Positions 49,517 through 63,634 are shown, counted from the stretch's first letter. The stretch: 64,000 nucleotides of DNA from Exobacillus caeni (GCF_005747095.1 NZ_SWLG01000004.1:305586-369585), one strand, 5' to 3'. A program made the numbers and translations. The notes: generated by a model from the sequence alone, not told the origin.

Positions 49517-50662
49517 TTGAGTATGCTTATTCCGATCGAGAAAGTTATTTTACATAAAGTAAGGATGAAGATGAAGACCCCGTTTAAGAACAGCTTTGGT
49601 TCCGTTCAGGAAAAAGAGTTTTTTATTGTGGAGCTGGCAGATGGCAGGGAGCATCGAGGCTTCGGAGAATCTGTGGCGTTTTCCAGCCCGTGGTACACGG
49701 AAGAAACCGTGGGGACAACTGAGCATATCATGAACGACTTCTTAGTTCCGTTTCTCTTGCAAAATCCTGTGTCCCACCCACGGGAAGTAACGAAACTCTT
49801 CGATGTGATACGCCGGAACAATATGGCGAAAGCTGCTATTGAAGGGGCAGTATGGGATCTCTATGCTAAGCGTGAAGGCATCACGCTTGCAAAGGCATTG
49901 GGCGGTGAAAAGAATACGGTCGAAGCAGGTATCAGCATCGGTATTCAACCTTCGATCAAAGAGCTATTAACGGTGATAGGTCAATATGCTGCAAAGGGAT
50001 ATAAAAGGGTGAAAATCAAAATTAAGCCTGGCTGGGATATCGAAGTGATAAAGCAAGTTCGCGAAGCATATCCTGAACTTCCGATCATGGCAGATGCAAA
50101 TTCCGCTTACACGCTGGCTGATATTGAACATTTGAAGAAGCTTGATGAATTTGGATTGATGATGATCGAACAGCCCCTTGGCCAGGAAGATTTGCTGAAC
50201 CATGCAAAACTACAAAAGGAAATCGAGACCCCGGTCTGCCTTGATGAAAGCATCCATTCGCTTGATGATGTTAAGAATGCCATTGCCCTTGGAAGCTGTA
50301 AAGTGATCAATATAAAGATCGGAAGGGTAGGGGGTCTTGAGGAAGCGAAAAAAATCCACGATTATTGCATGGAGCACAACATTCCGGTCTGGTGCGGCGG
50401 GATGCTTGAAGCCGGAGTTGGAAGAGCGCATAATATTGCCGTTTCCACACTTCAAAACTTTGTCCTGCCCGGGGATACGGCAGGTTCTTCCCGCTATTGG
50501 GAGAAGGATATTATTGAACCGGAAGTAACGGTGATAGATGGCATTATTAATGTCCCTGATTCACCTGGTATTGGGTATAACATAAATAGAGCTGCTCTGG
50601 AAAAATTCACAATGAATAAGAAAGAGTTTACGTTGGAGAATATACATCCGATTCAGTTCTAA
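49517..50662 (+). CDS. menC: o-Succinylbenzoate synthase / N-acylamino acid racemase (enolase superfamily)
   Basis: 381 aa. Muconate-lactonizing subgroup: [12 protein letters not shown] with the catalytic Lys-x-Lys, metal ligands in [15 protein letters not shown] and CLDESIHS, and the second Lys in [10 protein letters not shown]. Bacillus enzymes of this branch often do both o-succinylbenzoate synthesis and N-acylamino acid racemisation. No other men genes are adjacent, so the physiological role is open. TTG at 49517 is chosen for GGAGG with 7-nt spacing; the ATG at 49523 is an alternative. Confidence 0.88.
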   Translation: MSMLIPIEKVILHKVRMKMKTPFKNSFGSVQEKEFFIVELADGREHRGFGESVAFSSPWYTEETVGTTEHIMNDFLVPFLLQNPVSHPREVTKLFDVIRRNNMAKAAIEGAVWDLYAKREGITLAKALGGEKNTVEAGISIGIQPSIKELLTVIGQYAAKGYKRVKIKIKPGWDIEVIKQVREAYPELPIMADANSAYTLADIEHLKKLDEFGLMMIEQPLGQEDLLNHAKLQKEIETPVCLDESIHSLDDVKNAIALGSCKVINIKIGRVGGLEEAKKIHDYCMEHNIPVWCGGMLEAGVGRAHNIAVSTLQNFVLPGDTAGSSRYWEKDIIEPEVTVIDGIINVPDSPGIGYNINRAALEKFTMNKKEFTLENIHPIQF

Positions 50663-50666
50663 GTCC

Positions 50667-50693
50667 CGCAAATTGATCAAGATATTCAATTTG
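50667..50693. other. Hairpin after the menC-like gene
   Basis: GCAAATTGA/TCAATTTGC 9-bp stem immediately after the stop, without a T run. The rest of the gap to the riboswitch (50694-50910) shows no gene. Confidence 0.5.
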
Positions 50694-50912
50694 CTGGTGG
50701 CATCTTTCAACTGCCCATAAAAAAGTTTTCCAAAGAATTATCCTTCCTTAAGAAAAAGAAAGAATAGCAAAGCGATGTATAGCAACTCGGATATTTAAAC
50801 GCTTCCATAGTGGCTTATTTGTGTTTTTGTTAGTTTTTTGTTATTTACAAGTGATTTTAAGAGGAGTAAACTAACTCCATTGATATATTACTAATCGTTT
50901 TATCAGAGAATT

Positions 50913-51045
50913 CGCTTAATCGAAAGAACGGGGGAACCATTTGCAGTTTGTTTTAACTGCCGGGGTGAATCCTGAAATCAGGTAGGGCTACTCTCAAAGC
51001 CCGAATCCGACAGCTAACCTCGTAAGCGTTTATGAGAGAGGATGA
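50913..51045 (+). promoter_or_regulatory. c-di-AMP (ydaO/yuaA-type) riboswitch
   Basis: The hallmark series is complete: CGCTTAAT, GAACGGGGGAACCA, CCGGGGTGAATCCTGAAA, CAGGTAGGGC, AAAGCCCGAATCCGACAGCT and AACCTCGTAAGCG. It precedes ktrA as in B. subtilis yuaA. c-di-AMP binding favours the terminator at 51067 and lowers K+ uptake. Confidence 0.97.
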
Positions 51046-51066
51046 TGGAACTGTGATCGAATAGCG

Positions 51067-51094
51067 ACCGCAGAGCTGGCCTCTGTGGTTTTTT
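51067..51094 (+). terminator. Riboswitch-controlled terminator for ktrAB
   Basis: ACCGCAGAG/CTCTGTGGT stem with loop CTGGC followed by TTTTTT. Confidence 0.92.
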
Positions 51095-51159
51095 GTATGC
51101 TTAAAATTGAATCTGTAACAAACAATAACGATGAATAGGCATAAAAGAGAGGGATTACA

Positions 51160-51831
51160 ATGGCTAGAAGACCAAAAAATAAATCATTTGCAGTGCTTGG
51201 ACTTGGGAGGTTTGGAGGGAACCTGGTCGCGGAGCTTCATAATCTAGGGGCTGAAGTGCTTGCCATTGACAGCAATCCGGAAAAAGCAGAGTCGTTTGCC
51301 CAATATGCAACACATACGGTAGCTGCCAATGCAACAGATGAAAGAACATTAGCTAATCTAGGGATTAGAAACTTTGACCATGTGATCGTATCATTTGGAG
51401 AGGATATTCAATCCAGTGTGTTAACGACACTCGTGTTAAAGGAAATGGGAGTAAAGAAAGTATGGGTAAAGGCCCAGAATTCTTACCACCAAAAAGTTCT
51501 CGATAAAATCGGAGCAGATCATATAATCCATCCCGAAAGAGATATGGCAAGAAGGCTTGCCCACCATATTATTTCTGAAAAAATTCTTGATTTTATTGAG
51601 CTATCAGAAGAACACAGCATTGTAGAGATCATCGCTACAAAGAAAATAAACGGGAAAAGTTTGTTGGATCTGGACATCAGAGCAAAGTATGGGTGTAACA
51701 TCGTCGCGATCAAAACATCGGATAAAATCAAAGTGTCACCCATGGCAGACGAAGTGATCACAACCGGGGATGTATTGATTGTAATAGGAAGCAACAAAGA
51801 TATTAACCGTTTTGAAAAAGAAGGAGTATGA
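51160..51831 (+). CDS. ktrA: Ktr potassium transporter regulatory subunit
   Basis: 223 aa. RCK_N Rossmann domain (AVLGLGRFGGNLVAELHNLG, IDSNPEKAE) and an RCK_C domain (about 135-223). Cytosolic octameric ring that binds ATP/ADP and, in the C-lobe, c-di-AMP, and gates KtrB. RBS AGAGAGGG. Overlaps ktrB by 4 nt. Controlled by the c-di-AMP riboswitch. Confidence 0.96.
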   Translation: MARRPKNKSFAVLGLGRFGGNLVAELHNLGAEVLAIDSNPEKAESFAQYATHTVAANATDERTLANLGIRNFDHVIVSFGEDIQSSVLTTLVLKEMGVKKVWVKAQNSYHQKVLDKIGADHIIHPERDMARRLAHHIISEKILDFIELSEEHSIVEIIATKKINGKSLLDLDIRAKYGCNIVAIKTSDKIKVSPMADEVITTGDVLIVIGSNKDINRFEKEGV

Positions 51832-53162
51832 CGATGCATCTGTCGGAGAGAAGGGTCATTCATCTCACCCCGCCGCAAATCCTTATGGCGGTGTTTGGCT
51901 TTTTTATTGTATTAGGAACTTTCTTTCTAAAGCTTCCGTTTGCTTCGACAGAAACAGTTTCATGGCTCGATGCGTTCTTTACAGCCACTTCAGCAATGAC
52001 GGTTACTGGGCTGGTGACAGTTGACACAGGGACAGCTTACACATTGGTCGGGCAAATCGTGATCCTCCTGTTAATCCAGATAGGCGGACTTGGCATTATG
52101 TCGTTTGCTGTTCTCATTTATATCATGCTGGGCAGGAAAATCGGAATCTCGGAGCGTTTACTTATTCAGCAGGCGCTTAATCAAACATCTGTCGGCGGAA
52201 TTATCCAACTTGTGAAGAGCCTTATGGTTTTCTCGCTGGTAATGGAAGGGATAGCCGTTGTATTTCTTGCTTTCAGATGGGTTCCAGAATATGGAGTTGC
52301 AAAAGGGCTATATTACAGCCTGTTCCATTCGATCTCTGCATTTAATAATGCTGGTTTCGCGCTATGGCCGGACGGGCTCAACCGTTTTGTATCAGACCCG
52401 ATCATCAACAGTGTAATATCAATGTTATTTATTTTAGGAGGAATCGGATTTACGGTATTAATCGATTTAAAAAAGAGCAAAACCTTCAAGGAATTGACGT
52501 TGCATTCCAAACTTATGATAGTTGGAACCATCGTCATCAATGCAGTAGCATTCATTCTTATTCTCTTGTTCGAATATAACAATACTGCTACTCTTGGAAA
52601 GCTTTCTGTTGCAGGAAAGATTTGGGGAGCCTACTTCCAGGCGGTATCCCCGAGAACAGCGGGATTTAACTCGGTCGATATCGGGAGCATGGAGGAGCCC
52701 TCTATTTTCTTCATGATATTTTTAATGTTTATTGGTGCGGGCAGTGCATCGACTGGCGGAGGAATAAAACTAACAACTTTTCTAGCGATGGTGCTCTCTG
52801 TGATCACCTTTTTAAAAGGAAGGGACAACATTATTATCTTTAGAAAAACACTTCCGTTACTCATTATTATTAAGGCGCTCGCCATCACCGTCATCTCATT
52901 TTTATTTATCTTTGCAGCAGTGATGGCGCTGGAATTGACGCAGGATCTAGACTTCCTTCCTATATTGTTTGAAGTAGTCTCGGCGTTTGGAACTGTCGGG
53001 CTATCGATGGGAATTACCGCAAAGCTAACTTTCTTTGGCAAAATCGTAATCATTTTTATTATGTTCCTTGGAAAAATCGGGCCTCTGACACTTGCATTTG
53101 CGTTTGCTAAAAAAGAAAATTCTAAAATTCGTTATCCAAAGGAAGACATATTGACAGGATGA
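51828..53162 (+). CDS. ktrB: Ktr potassium transporter membrane subunit
   Basis: 444 aa TrkH/KtrB superfamily channel with about eight transmembrane and four pore segments. Selectivity-filter-like segments occur in TATSAMTVTGLVTVD, FNNAGF, SPRTAGFN and SAFGTVGLSMG. Forms the K+ path with KtrA. Translation is coupled to ktrA through ATGA. Confidence 0.96.
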   Translation: MTMHLSERRVIHLTPPQILMAVFGFFIVLGTFFLKLPFASTETVSWLDAFFTATSAMTVTGLVTVDTGTAYTLVGQIVILLLIQIGGLGIMSFAVLIYIMLGRKIGISERLLIQQALNQTSVGGIIQLVKSLMVFSLVMEGIAVVFLAFRWVPEYGVAKGLYYSLFHSISAFNNAGFALWPDGLNRFVSDPIINSVISMLFILGGIGFTVLIDLKKSKTFKELTLHSKLMIVGTIVINAVAFILILLFEYNNTATLGKLSVAGKIWGAYFQAVSPRTAGFNSVDIGSMEEPSIFFMIFLMFIGAGSASTGGGIKLTTFLAMVLSVITFLKGRDNIIIFRKTLPLLIIIKALAITVISFLFIFAAVMALELTQDLDFLPILFEVVSAFGTVGLSMGITAKLTFFGKIVIIFIMFLGKIGPLTLAFAFAKKENSKIRYPKEDILTG

Positions 53163-53171
53163 ATACACGTT

Positions 53172-53195
53172 AGTCGGCTTATGCCGGCTTTTTTT
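53172..53195 (+). terminator. Intrinsic terminator of ktrAB
   Basis: AGTCGGC/GCCGGCT stem (one G-T) with loop TTAT and seven T residues. In 53196-53518 I see only a small TCCTTC/GAAGGA hairpin (about 53252) and no gene. Confidence 0.88.
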
Positions 53196-53518
53196 AATGC
53201 GGAAAGAGAACTGCATTGGAAGGCTCAAGCTCTTATTTAAATCCTTTGAATAATTCCTTCTCCATGAAGGATCCACGTCCACCCCTCATTTGATTCGTGA
53301 TCAAAATACTGCAGAATTCAAACGGGGGTATTCACCGCCGTGTCCGCCTATTGTTCCGTATCGATCTAAAAATACTGCCCTCATTCAAACGAACCCAGTA
53401 TCATGTGAAATTTCAAAAAATGGGTGCTTACCTATGAAAATAACCGATTAAAAACAGAACCAATCATTTTACTTTTCATACACTTTAAGTATAACAAGCT
53501 GAAGAGGGAGTTTTTGAA

Positions 53519-53686
53519 ATGGCAAAGAGAAACCGCGGAAAGAGTCTTACGAAGATGCCTTCAAGAGGAAGGGGCACATGTCCGATTTGTCATGCTACAA
53601 GAATAAAGCTGCTTTATACAGCTGTTGGCTCTTCGGGTAAAATGCTGAAGGTTTGCAAAAGATGCAAAAATAAAAGTGCAGATTGA
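53519..53686 (+). CDS. Small zinc-ribbon protein, 55 aa
   Basis: ATG with AGAGGGAG 9 nt upstream. Basic protein with an N-terminal MAKRNRGKSLTKMPSRGRG and two Cys pairs, TCPICH and VCKRCK, about 28 residues apart: a four-Cys zinc ribbon like those of small ribosomal or translation-linked proteins. I do not recognise a named family. The overlapping frame beginning at 53424 has no RBS and is rejected. Confidence 0.7.
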   Translation: MAKRNRGKSLTKMPSRGRGTCPICHATRIKLLYTAVGSSGKMLKVCKRCKNKSAD

Positions 53687-53828
53687 GAGGTATTATGTTT
53701 TTGGGCTTTTCCAGAACTTCATATACAGTGGCAATCTCCTAAGAAATTAAAAGACCCCCTTCATTTGCCCTTACAACCTGGTCAATACGTACATATGATG
53801 TACTAAATCCCAGGGGAGGTGAAGAAGA

Positions 53829-54011
53829 ATGAGTGCAGGAGCAGGTGCAGGAAGAGGATTTGCGTTAATCGTGGTTCTTTTCATCCTATTGATTATTGTT
53901 GGTGCTAGCTATGTAGGAGGTTATGGCGGCTACGGCGGTGGCTATGGAGGCTATGGCGGCTATGGCGGAGGCTATGGTTTCGGATATCCAGGCTTTGGAT
54001 TCTTCTGGTAA
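53829..54011 (+). CDS. YjcZ-family tiny sporulation protein, Gly/Tyr-rich
   Basis: 60 aa. One membrane helix [17 protein letters not shown] (the TIGR01732/YjcZ signature) followed by a run of GGYGGYGG repeats ending FGFFW. Family members are small spore- or coat-associated membrane peptides in Bacillus. RBS GGGAGGTG. A second, shorter family member follows 33 nt downstream. Confidence 0.85.
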   Translation: MSAGAGAGRGFALIVVLFILLIIVGASYVGGYGGYGGGYGGYGGYGGGYGFGYPGFGFFW

Positions 54012-54044
54012 TTTACCACCTATCGTATTACAGGAGGTGATTTC

Positions 54045-54143
54045 ATGAGCTATGGAAGATATGGCTACGGCGGAGGCTTTGCGCTAATTGTCGTGCTTTT
54101 CATTCTATTGATTATCATTGGTGCTAGCGGTTATGTTTGGTAA
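54045..54143 (+). CDS. YjcZ-family tiny sporulation protein, 32 aa
   Basis: ATG behind [28 protein letters not shown] followed by a membrane helix ending GASGYVW: the complete YjcZ/TIGR01732 motif without the Gly/Tyr tail of its neighbour. Probably a tandem duplicate in one transcript. Confidence 0.85.
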   Translation: MSYGRYGYGGGFALIVVLFILLIIIGASGYVW

Positions 54144-54201
54144 TCACAAAAAGCGGCTTCTATTTTAAATGCTAAAGTAGGAGTCCGAAAAAAGTAACAT
54201 T

Positions 54202-54247
54202 AAACCGAGTGATGGGCCTTAATGAGGTGTTCCGCTCGGTTTTTTTC
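54202..54247 (+). terminator. Intrinsic terminator of the YjcZ pair
   Basis: AAACCGAG/CTCGGTTT stem with a long loop, ending in TTTTTTC. Nothing else but the minus-strand terminator at 54337 is seen up to 54424. Confidence 0.75.
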
Positions 54248-54336
54248 TGTTGGGAATATTAGCGAGGTTTTTTCCTTGCTCCGCAAGCAGGGCATACAAA
54301 CAGGTTTTCAGTCTACTTATAAAAAGAAACAACTGA

Positions 54337-54366
54337 AGACCTTTCCCTCAGTTTGGGTAAAGGTCT
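54337..54366 (-). terminator. Terminator of the glutaminase gene
   Basis: AGACCTTTCCC/GGGTAAAGGTCT stem with a 7-nt loop; on the minus strand it is followed by T-rich sequence. Confidence 0.6.
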
Positions 54367-54424
54367 CTTCTGAAGATCAATGAAGTTTTTAAATAGTTTA
54401 GGTATATTAAATTAGACGTTGCAG

Positions 54425-55378
54425 CTACCTATCTTTATGGATTTCTTTATGGAACATGTTCAATTGGAGGTCCTGGCTTAGAAGCTTTAACATTTTGCCG
54501 CCTGCAAGGCTGTTTCCTTTTTTGTTGATACCCGGTCCGATGATTCCGATTCCCATTTTCCCGGGTACGGCTGCCATGATGCTTCCGCAAATCCCGCTCT
54601 TTGCTGGGATTCCCGCTTCAACGGTGAATTCACCGGACTCGTTATACATCCCTGATGTCATCATCAGTGCTTTAATCGTACGGATGTGCCGGCCGTCGAT
54701 ATGCTTTTCCCCCGTATGTGGAGACACTCCCTCATTGGCGAAGAAACAGCCCAGCTTTGCGAGATCATGGGTTGTAACATTAATCGAGTTAATCCTGAAA
54801 TAAAGCTCTAACGCATCTTCCACCCGGTCTTTATCGAGAGCTCCTGTACTTTCCATGTAGTAAGCAAGTGACCTATTTCTGGCTCCGTTTCTCTTTTCTG
54901 CTTCCAGCACGTCTTTATTAAGTGAAACGGAAGGATTGTTCGTGATCTTTCTAACCAGCTCTAATATCCGTTCAAATCGTTCAAGGTAGTTGTTTCCGTT
55001 AATCATGCTCGCAACAGCGATAGCTCCAGAGTTAATAAACGGATTATAAGGTTTATGCTGCTGATAGGTTTCAAGGTTGGCGATACTGTTAAAAAAGTCA
55101 TCAGTAGGTTCCATCCCGACTTTTTGGAACACTGCCTCTTTGCCGAAATCTTGCAGGGCGACCATCAGGCTAATGGTTTTAGACACGCTCTGTAACGTAA
55201 AAACAAGGTCGGTTTCTCCTGCGGAAACAGTCTGCCCATCAAGCGTAATGACGGTGATCCCAAGATCGTTTTGATTGGAATTGTCCAGCCCGGGGATATA
55301 TTGTTTCACAGAACCGTTTGCTGAGAAAGGCTTGCATTTGTTCACGACAGTTTGTAAATATTCTCTGGTAATCTCCAT
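54425..55378 (-). CDS. glsA: Glutaminase
   Basis: 317 aa, serine-dependent beta-lactamase-like glutaminase hydrolysing glutamine to glutamate and ammonia. Catalytic Ser-x-x-Lys in LQSVSKTISLM, plus YNPFINSGAIAV and EAGIPAKSGICGSIMA. Start at 55378 is set by AGGAGG with 6-nt spacing; 22 upstream in-frame codons lack an RBS. Bacillus has two such genes (YbgJ, YlaM); which one this represents is not decided. No adjacent glutamine transporter. Confidence 0.92.
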   Translation of the reverse strand: MEITREYLQTVVNKCKPFSANGSVKQYIPGLDNSNQNDLGITVITLDGQTVSAGETDLVFTLQSVSKTISLMVALQDFGKEAVFQKVGMEPTDDFFNSIANLETYQQHKPYNPFINSGAIAVASMINGNNYLERFERILELVRKITNNPSVSLNKDVLEAEKRNGARNRSLAYYMESTGALDKDRVEDALELYFRINSINVTTHDLAKLGCFFANEGVSPHTGEKHIDGRHIRTIKALMMTSGMYNESGEFTVEAGIPAKSGICGSIMAAVPGKMGIGIIGPGINKKGNSLAGGKMLKLLSQDLQLNMFHKEIHKDR

Positions 55379-55615
55379 TGTTTTCCTCCTGTCTTTCGTT
55401 TCCAATAAAGTGAGTTTATTGTTATATTCCCATTCTTCCTTCAAGTTAACACCTCGATAAAAAGGGAGGTTCTTTGCCCGGAGAGCTGTTGATTGACTTC
55501 TACGAATTTGGGTGTTAGCATGATAATCATTCCATAGAAACTTTCTATTTTTCGAAAAAGACAGACAGGTAGACAGCCCTGTTTTAATACAATCTGTTCG
55601 TTCAAGAAATACTAA

Positions 55616-55858
<243 letters not shown>

Positions 55859-55878
55859 TCCCCTGGATTAGCGTTATG

Positions 55879-55917
55879 AAGTACTTTTGTTTTTGCAGCA
55901 AAAGTACTTTTCTTTTT
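55879..55917 (+). terminator. Intrinsic terminator of rpsN
   Basis: Perfect 11-bp stem AAGTACTTTTG/CAAAAGTACTT, followed by TTCTTTTT. No gene is seen between it and the integrase promoter. Confidence 0.9.
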
Positions 55918-56112
55918 AACAAGATCCCGGTTAATAGCCGATCTTTTGCCAGCCGCTCCTTCTTAAATTTTCAAAAGATTGATTAAATCTAATTTGCAAG
56001 AAAGCATAAAGCCTGGTAGGAATTTTGTTTATCGTTGTCGAATTACAGGAATTAGAAAAGTACACCTTTATATCATTTACATAATTTGTTAGCGGAATTC
56101 CTTTCTGAGAAA

Positions 56113-56141
56113 TTGAATTCTGCGAAAATATCTGGTATGCT
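56113..56141 (+). promoter_or_regulatory. Promoter of the recombinase gene
   Basis: TTGAAT and TATGCT with 17-nt spacing and a TGG extension before the -10. Confidence 0.55.
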
Positions 56142-56176
56142 TGGGGCAGATACTACTAGTAAAGGGGCATGGTATC

Positions 56177-57022
56177 TTGGCGAATAGAAATGTAATGAGT
56201 AGTGTAGAGTCGTTCGGTCAATGGTTAATGGATGAGGGAAAATCAGAAAACACCGTTAAAACCTATCAGGGAGTATTAGAAAAGTTTCTCCTTTGGTTAG
56301 AAGATCACGAACTTGAGGACGAAAAGCTTTCTAGCCAAAATGTTCAAGCCTATATCGATTATTTAGAGGAGCAAGATCGCAGTGCATCCACTGTTGAAAA
56401 AGTTTTCGCTACAATCAGTGTGTATGCCCGCTTTATCAAGCAGCCGGAAATAGTAGAAAACATCCGCAGAAAAGAAAAAGAGAACAGAAGAAATGAAGCC
56501 CCTGAATTTTTAGCGACAGATAGACAAAAGTTGCTCCTGCAGGAAGTGGAAGAGGAAGGAAACCTTCGTAATACAGCAATTGTTTATACATTGCTCCATA
56601 CAGGGATCCGTATCTCGGAGTTGTGCAACCTGAACCGATCTGATGTTGTGATAAGCGATGACAAAGGTTCACTGACAATCAGAGACCTGGATGGTAACGA
56701 AGATCGTATTATTCCACTGTCCCGTGAAGTGCGAGTCCATTTAGAAAAATACCTGGAATCAAGAGAAGACAATTCGGAAATTCTTTTTATCTCCAGTGCA
56801 AACAAAAGGATCAATCCTAGGACCATCCAATATATGTTGAAAAAGTATGATGTTTCACCGCACCTCTTAAGGCATACGTTTTGCCGGAAACTTGTTGAAA
56901 AGGGAGTGGATATCTCCACTGTCGCAAAACTTGCAGGACATTCGGATATCAATGTGACAAAAAGATATCTCAATGAACTGCCAACAGAACTAGAGGATGC
57001 GATCAACCAGACATTTGCTTGA
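56177..57022 (+). CDS. Tyrosine recombinase (XerC/D-like site-specific integrase)
   Basis: 281 aa. N-terminal SAM-like core-binding domain (about 5-90) and C-terminal catalytic domain. Catalytic residues are present: Arg in LLHTGIRISEL, His-x-x-Arg in HLLRHTFC, His in LAGHSDIN and nucleophile Tyr in TKRYLNEL. Length is that of Xer-type enzymes without an arm-binding domain. TTG start with AAAGGGG 9 nt upstream. No phage or transposon genes are adjacent, so it is either a housekeeping recombinase or the remains of a mobile element. Confidence 0.9.
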   Translation: MANRNVMSSVESFGQWLMDEGKSENTVKTYQGVLEKFLLWLEDHELEDEKLSSQNVQAYIDYLEEQDRSASTVEKVFATISVYARFIKQPEIVENIRRKEKENRRNEAPEFLATDRQKLLLQEVEEEGNLRNTAIVYTLLHTGIRISELCNLNRSDVVISDDKGSLTIRDLDGNEDRIIPLSREVRVHLEKYLESREDNSEILFISSANKRINPRTIQYMLKKYDVSPHLLRHTFCRKLVEKGVDISTVAKLAGHSDINVTKRYLNELPTELEDAINQTFA

Positions 57023-57076
57023 ACTGTGTTGGGAGATACACCAGGTATAGTTGCTATACTTTGACAGATAATTCTG

Positions 57077-57103
57077 GCTGCTGACATCGCTCAGCAGCTT
57101 TTT
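57077..57103 (+). terminator. Intrinsic terminator after the recombinase
   Basis: GCTGCTGA/TCAGCAGC stem with a 6-nt loop and TTTTT. Confidence 0.9.
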
Positions 57104-57175
57104 GGTGTTTGTGGAGCCCCTCAAAAAAGTGATGATGTAATTTATAATAAATAATTGGTATATTTTGAATATTCG

Positions 57176-57204
57176 TTGACACCGTTACAGAAATCACATA
57201 CGAT
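57176..57204 (+). promoter_or_regulatory. Promoter of the hut operon
   Basis: TTGACA and TACGAT separated by 17 nt, 60 nt before hutP. Confidence 0.72.
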
Positions 57205-57264
57205 AAAATCAGTTACTAGTTAGAAGCCAGGTAGAAAAAATGGAATTAAAAGAGGCTGGAGACG

Positions 57265-57708
57265 ATGACACTAAGCAAAGAACGCCGTATCGGCCGGCAT
57301 GCCACATTGCTTGTGCTTGCGGACGATAAGACAGAACAACAGGATCTGATTGATCGTCTTCCATGGAAAAGCTGCAACGGAAAAGTGGGATCGATGGATT
57401 CGCAAAAAGTAGTCGCTGCGATTGAAACCGCTGCCAAACAAACCGGAGTGATCCAGAGTGGAGTATACCGGGAAACGCATGCCCTGTACCATGCGACGAT
57501 GGAAGCACTGCACGGCGTAACCCGCGGGCAGGTCCAGTTAGGCTCGGTGTTGCGGACAGTTGGACTTCGGTTTGCTGTTGTACGGGGAAATCCGTATGAA
57601 AGTGAACAGGAGGGCGAATGGCTTGCGGTTGCCTTATACGGTACAATCGGTGCACCTGTAAAAGGGCTGGAACATGAAACAATCGGATTAGGAATCAATC
57701 ATATATAA
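57265..57708 (+). CDS. hutP: Hut operon positive regulatory protein
   Basis: 147 aa. RNA-binding antiterminator activated by L-histidine and Mg2+. The sequence [19 protein letters not shown] and the C-terminal [26 protein letters not shown] match B. subtilis HutP in length and order. It acts on the terminator between hutP and hutH. Hexameric in known relatives. First gene of the hut unit. Confidence 0.95.
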   Translation: MTLSKERRIGRHATLLVLADDKTEQQDLIDRLPWKSCNGKVGSMDSQKVVAAIETAAKQTGVIQSGVYRETHALYHATMEALHGVTRGQVQLGSVLRTVGLRFAVVRGNPYESEQEGEWLAVALYGTIGAPVKGLEHETIGLGINHI

Positions 57709-57718
57709 TAACAATCAA

Positions 57719-57803
57719 ATAGTAATTGCCCATAGATTATTAGTTCATAAGGGGGCTGTATCAAGAAATCATAGCGATTTCTTTGATATGGCCTCCTTTT
57801 CTA
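57719..57803 (+). promoter_or_regulatory. HutP-binding antiterminator/terminator region
   Basis: GGGGGC-TGTATCA-AGAAATC pairs with GATTTCTTTGATATGGCCTCC (57750-57800) and runs into TTTT. Upstream are three TAG triplets (57720-57743), the type of NAG repeats bound by HutP. Histidine-bound HutP would block the terminator and allow hutHUIG transcription. Confidence 0.85.
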
Positions 57804-57847
57804 TTGGGGCTTTAGCAAGGTGAAGAGTGATAGAAGGAGGGCTTTGC

Positions 57848-59383
57848 GTGATAACACTTACAGGGAATTCCTTGACTTTAAGGGAAATGAACAGGATTTT
57901 AAATGGAAATGAGAAAGTTAATGCTTCAGAAGCAAGCTGGGAACGAGTGGAGAGAAGCCGAAGAGCAGTGGAAAGAATCGTGAAGGAAGAAAAGGTGGTT
58001 TATGGGATCACAACAGGTTTCGGCAAATTTTCCGACGTTTTGATTAATAAAGATGATGTAGAAGACCTGCAGTTAAACCTCATTCATTCTCATGCCTGCG
58101 GGGTCGGGGATCCTTTTCCTGAACAGGTTTCAAGAGCGATGCTCGTGTTACGGGCGAATGCACTGTTAAAAGGGTTTTCCGGTGTGCGAAAAGTAGTGAT
58201 CGAGCGGCTGCTGCAATTTGTGAACGCAGGCATACATCCGGTGGTTCCGCAACAGGGTTCACTCGGAGCGAGCGGAGATCTTGCCCCTCTGTCCCACCTC
58301 GTTCTTCCTCTCCTGGGGGAAGGGGAGGTTTTCTACAAGGGAGAGCGGGTGGAGAGCGTTAAGGCGATGAGCAAGGAAGGCATTTTTCCCATTACTTTAA
58401 CAGCCAAAGAAGGACTCGCGTTGATCAACGGAACGCAGGCGATGACAGCGATGGGCGTCCTTTCCTATTTAGAAGCCGAAAAGATAGCGTATGAATCAGA
58501 AATGATTGCCTCCTTAACAATGGAAGGACTGAATGGAATCATCGATGCATTCGATGAAGATGTCCATCTTGTCAGGGGATATCCCGAGCAGGTTGCCGTA
58601 GCAAAACGAATGAGAGAGTTCTTAAATGGCAGCAAGTTGACGACAAGCCAGGGGGAAGTCAGGGTCCAGGATGCTTATTCGCTTAGATGTATACCTCAAG
58701 TACATGGCGCAACATGGCAAACGTTGAATTATGTAAAAGAAAAGCTTGAGATCGAGATGAATGCCGCAACAGATAATCCGCTTATTTTTGAGGGTGGGAA
58801 AAAGGTCATCTCAGGCGGGAATTTCCATGGCCAGCCTATCGCGCTTGCGATGGATTTTATGGGAATCGCTGTTGCTGAACTCGCAAATATTTCTGAAAGG
58901 CGCATTGAGCGGCTTGTCAATCCGCATCTGAATGATCTGCCGCCATTTTTAAGTGCAGAACCAGGATTGCAATCAGGAGCCATGATCATGCAATATTGTG
59001 CAGCGTCACTTGTATCTGAAAATAAAACCCTAGCTCATCCGGCGAGTGTTGACTCGATTCCGTCGTCGGCAAACCAGGAAGACCATGTGAGCATGGGAAC
59101 GATCGGAGCCCGTCATGCATACCAGATTGTGTCCAACACGAGAAAGGTTCTTGCGATTGAAGCCATTTGCGCGATGCAGGCGGTCGAGTTAAGAGGAAAA
59201 GAGAAGATGGCTCCTAAAACCCGGGGAGTTTTGGAAGCGGGAAGAAAGGTCGTACCTTTTATAGACAAAGACCGTGTTTTTTCAAAAGACATTGAGAAAG
59301 CTGCAGAGTGGCTGAAAGATAACTTTCCAGTAGAAAGTCTTAAATTCAATGAAGAAGATGAAACGATCAAAGGAGGAATATGA
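57848..59383 (+). CDS. hutH: Histidine ammonia-lyase
   Basis: 511 aa. Deaminates histidine to urocanate. The MIO cofactor forms from Ala-Ser-Gly 141-143 in [25 protein letters not shown] and [18 protein letters not shown] region ([18 protein letters not shown]) are also present. GTG at 57848 has AGGAGG upstream; the longer frame from 57827 begins in the RBS. Its stop is one nucleotide before hutU. Confidence 0.97.
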   Translation: MITLTGNSLTLREMNRILNGNEKVNASEASWERVERSRRAVERIVKEEKVVYGITTGFGKFSDVLINKDDVEDLQLNLIHSHACGVGDPFPEQVSRAMLVLRANALLKGFSGVRKVVIERLLQFVNAGIHPVVPQQGSLGASGDLAPLSHLVLPLLGEGEVFYKGERVESVKAMSKEGIFPITLTAKEGLALINGTQAMTAMGVLSYLEAEKIAYESEMIASLTMEGLNGIIDAFDEDVHLVRGYPEQVAVAKRMREFLNGSKLTTSQGEVRVQDAYSLRCIPQVHGATWQTLNYVKEKLEIEMNAATDNPLIFEGGKKVISGGNFHGQPIALAMDFMGIAVAELANISERRIERLVNPHLNDLPPFLSAEPGLQSGAMIMQYCAASLVSENKTLAHPASVDSIPSSANQEDHVSMGTIGARHAYQIVSNTRKVLAIEAICAMQAVELRGKEKMAPKTRGVLEAGRKVVPFIDKDRVFSKDIEKAAEWLKDNFPVESLKFNEEDETIKGGI

Positions 59384-59384
59384 A

Positions 59385-63307
<3,923 letters not shown>

Positions 63308-63366
63308 AAAAAAGAAAACTATTTAATGACTGTATTGAAAAAGAAAATTTTTTGGTATTGGGGCTG

Positions 63367-63390
63367 GGGCTTTTAATACAAGCCCGGTTT
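63367..63390 (+). terminator. Probable terminator of the hut operon
   Basis: GGGCTT/AAGCCC stem with loop, followed by GGTTTCTTTCC; T run is imperfect. The remaining sequence to 63600 shows no gene. Confidence 0.55.
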
Positions 63391-63605
63391 CTTTCCTTTG
63401 AAGAAACTAAAACAGAGTGAAAAAATACCGATCATGGGAAACCGCAAGAATGGTACCATTAAAATCTTCAAGCGCTTATGAATAATGGATTATTGAAAGA
63501 GCGATAGAAATGGTAAGAAAAGATTGAGTATGTGGTTTAATTATTCCCCTGTTATGTCGTTGGCTTCTAAAGTTACATTTTTCCAAAAAAGTTTATAAAA
63601 ATATA

Positions 63606-63634
63606 TTGACTGCATTTGAAAAGGGTGATATATT
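63606..63634 (+). promoter_or_regulatory. rRNA promoter P1
   Basis: TTGACT and TATATT separated by 17 nt, A/T-rich upstream region like an UP element. Confidence 0.85.

Noticed and set aside
53424..53606. 60-codon frame over the 55-aa zinc-ribbon gene
   Set aside because: No RBS and a non-conserved product; the overlapping 53519 frame has an RBS and paired CxxC motifs.
55500..55545. Fur/Zur box upstream of rpsN
   Set aside because: TGATAATCATT gives one good half, but the second half does not match the 7-1-7 palindrome.
57160..57200. Catabolite-response (cre) site at the hut promoter
   Set aside because: Only the right half of the cre consensus could be matched; the left half fails.
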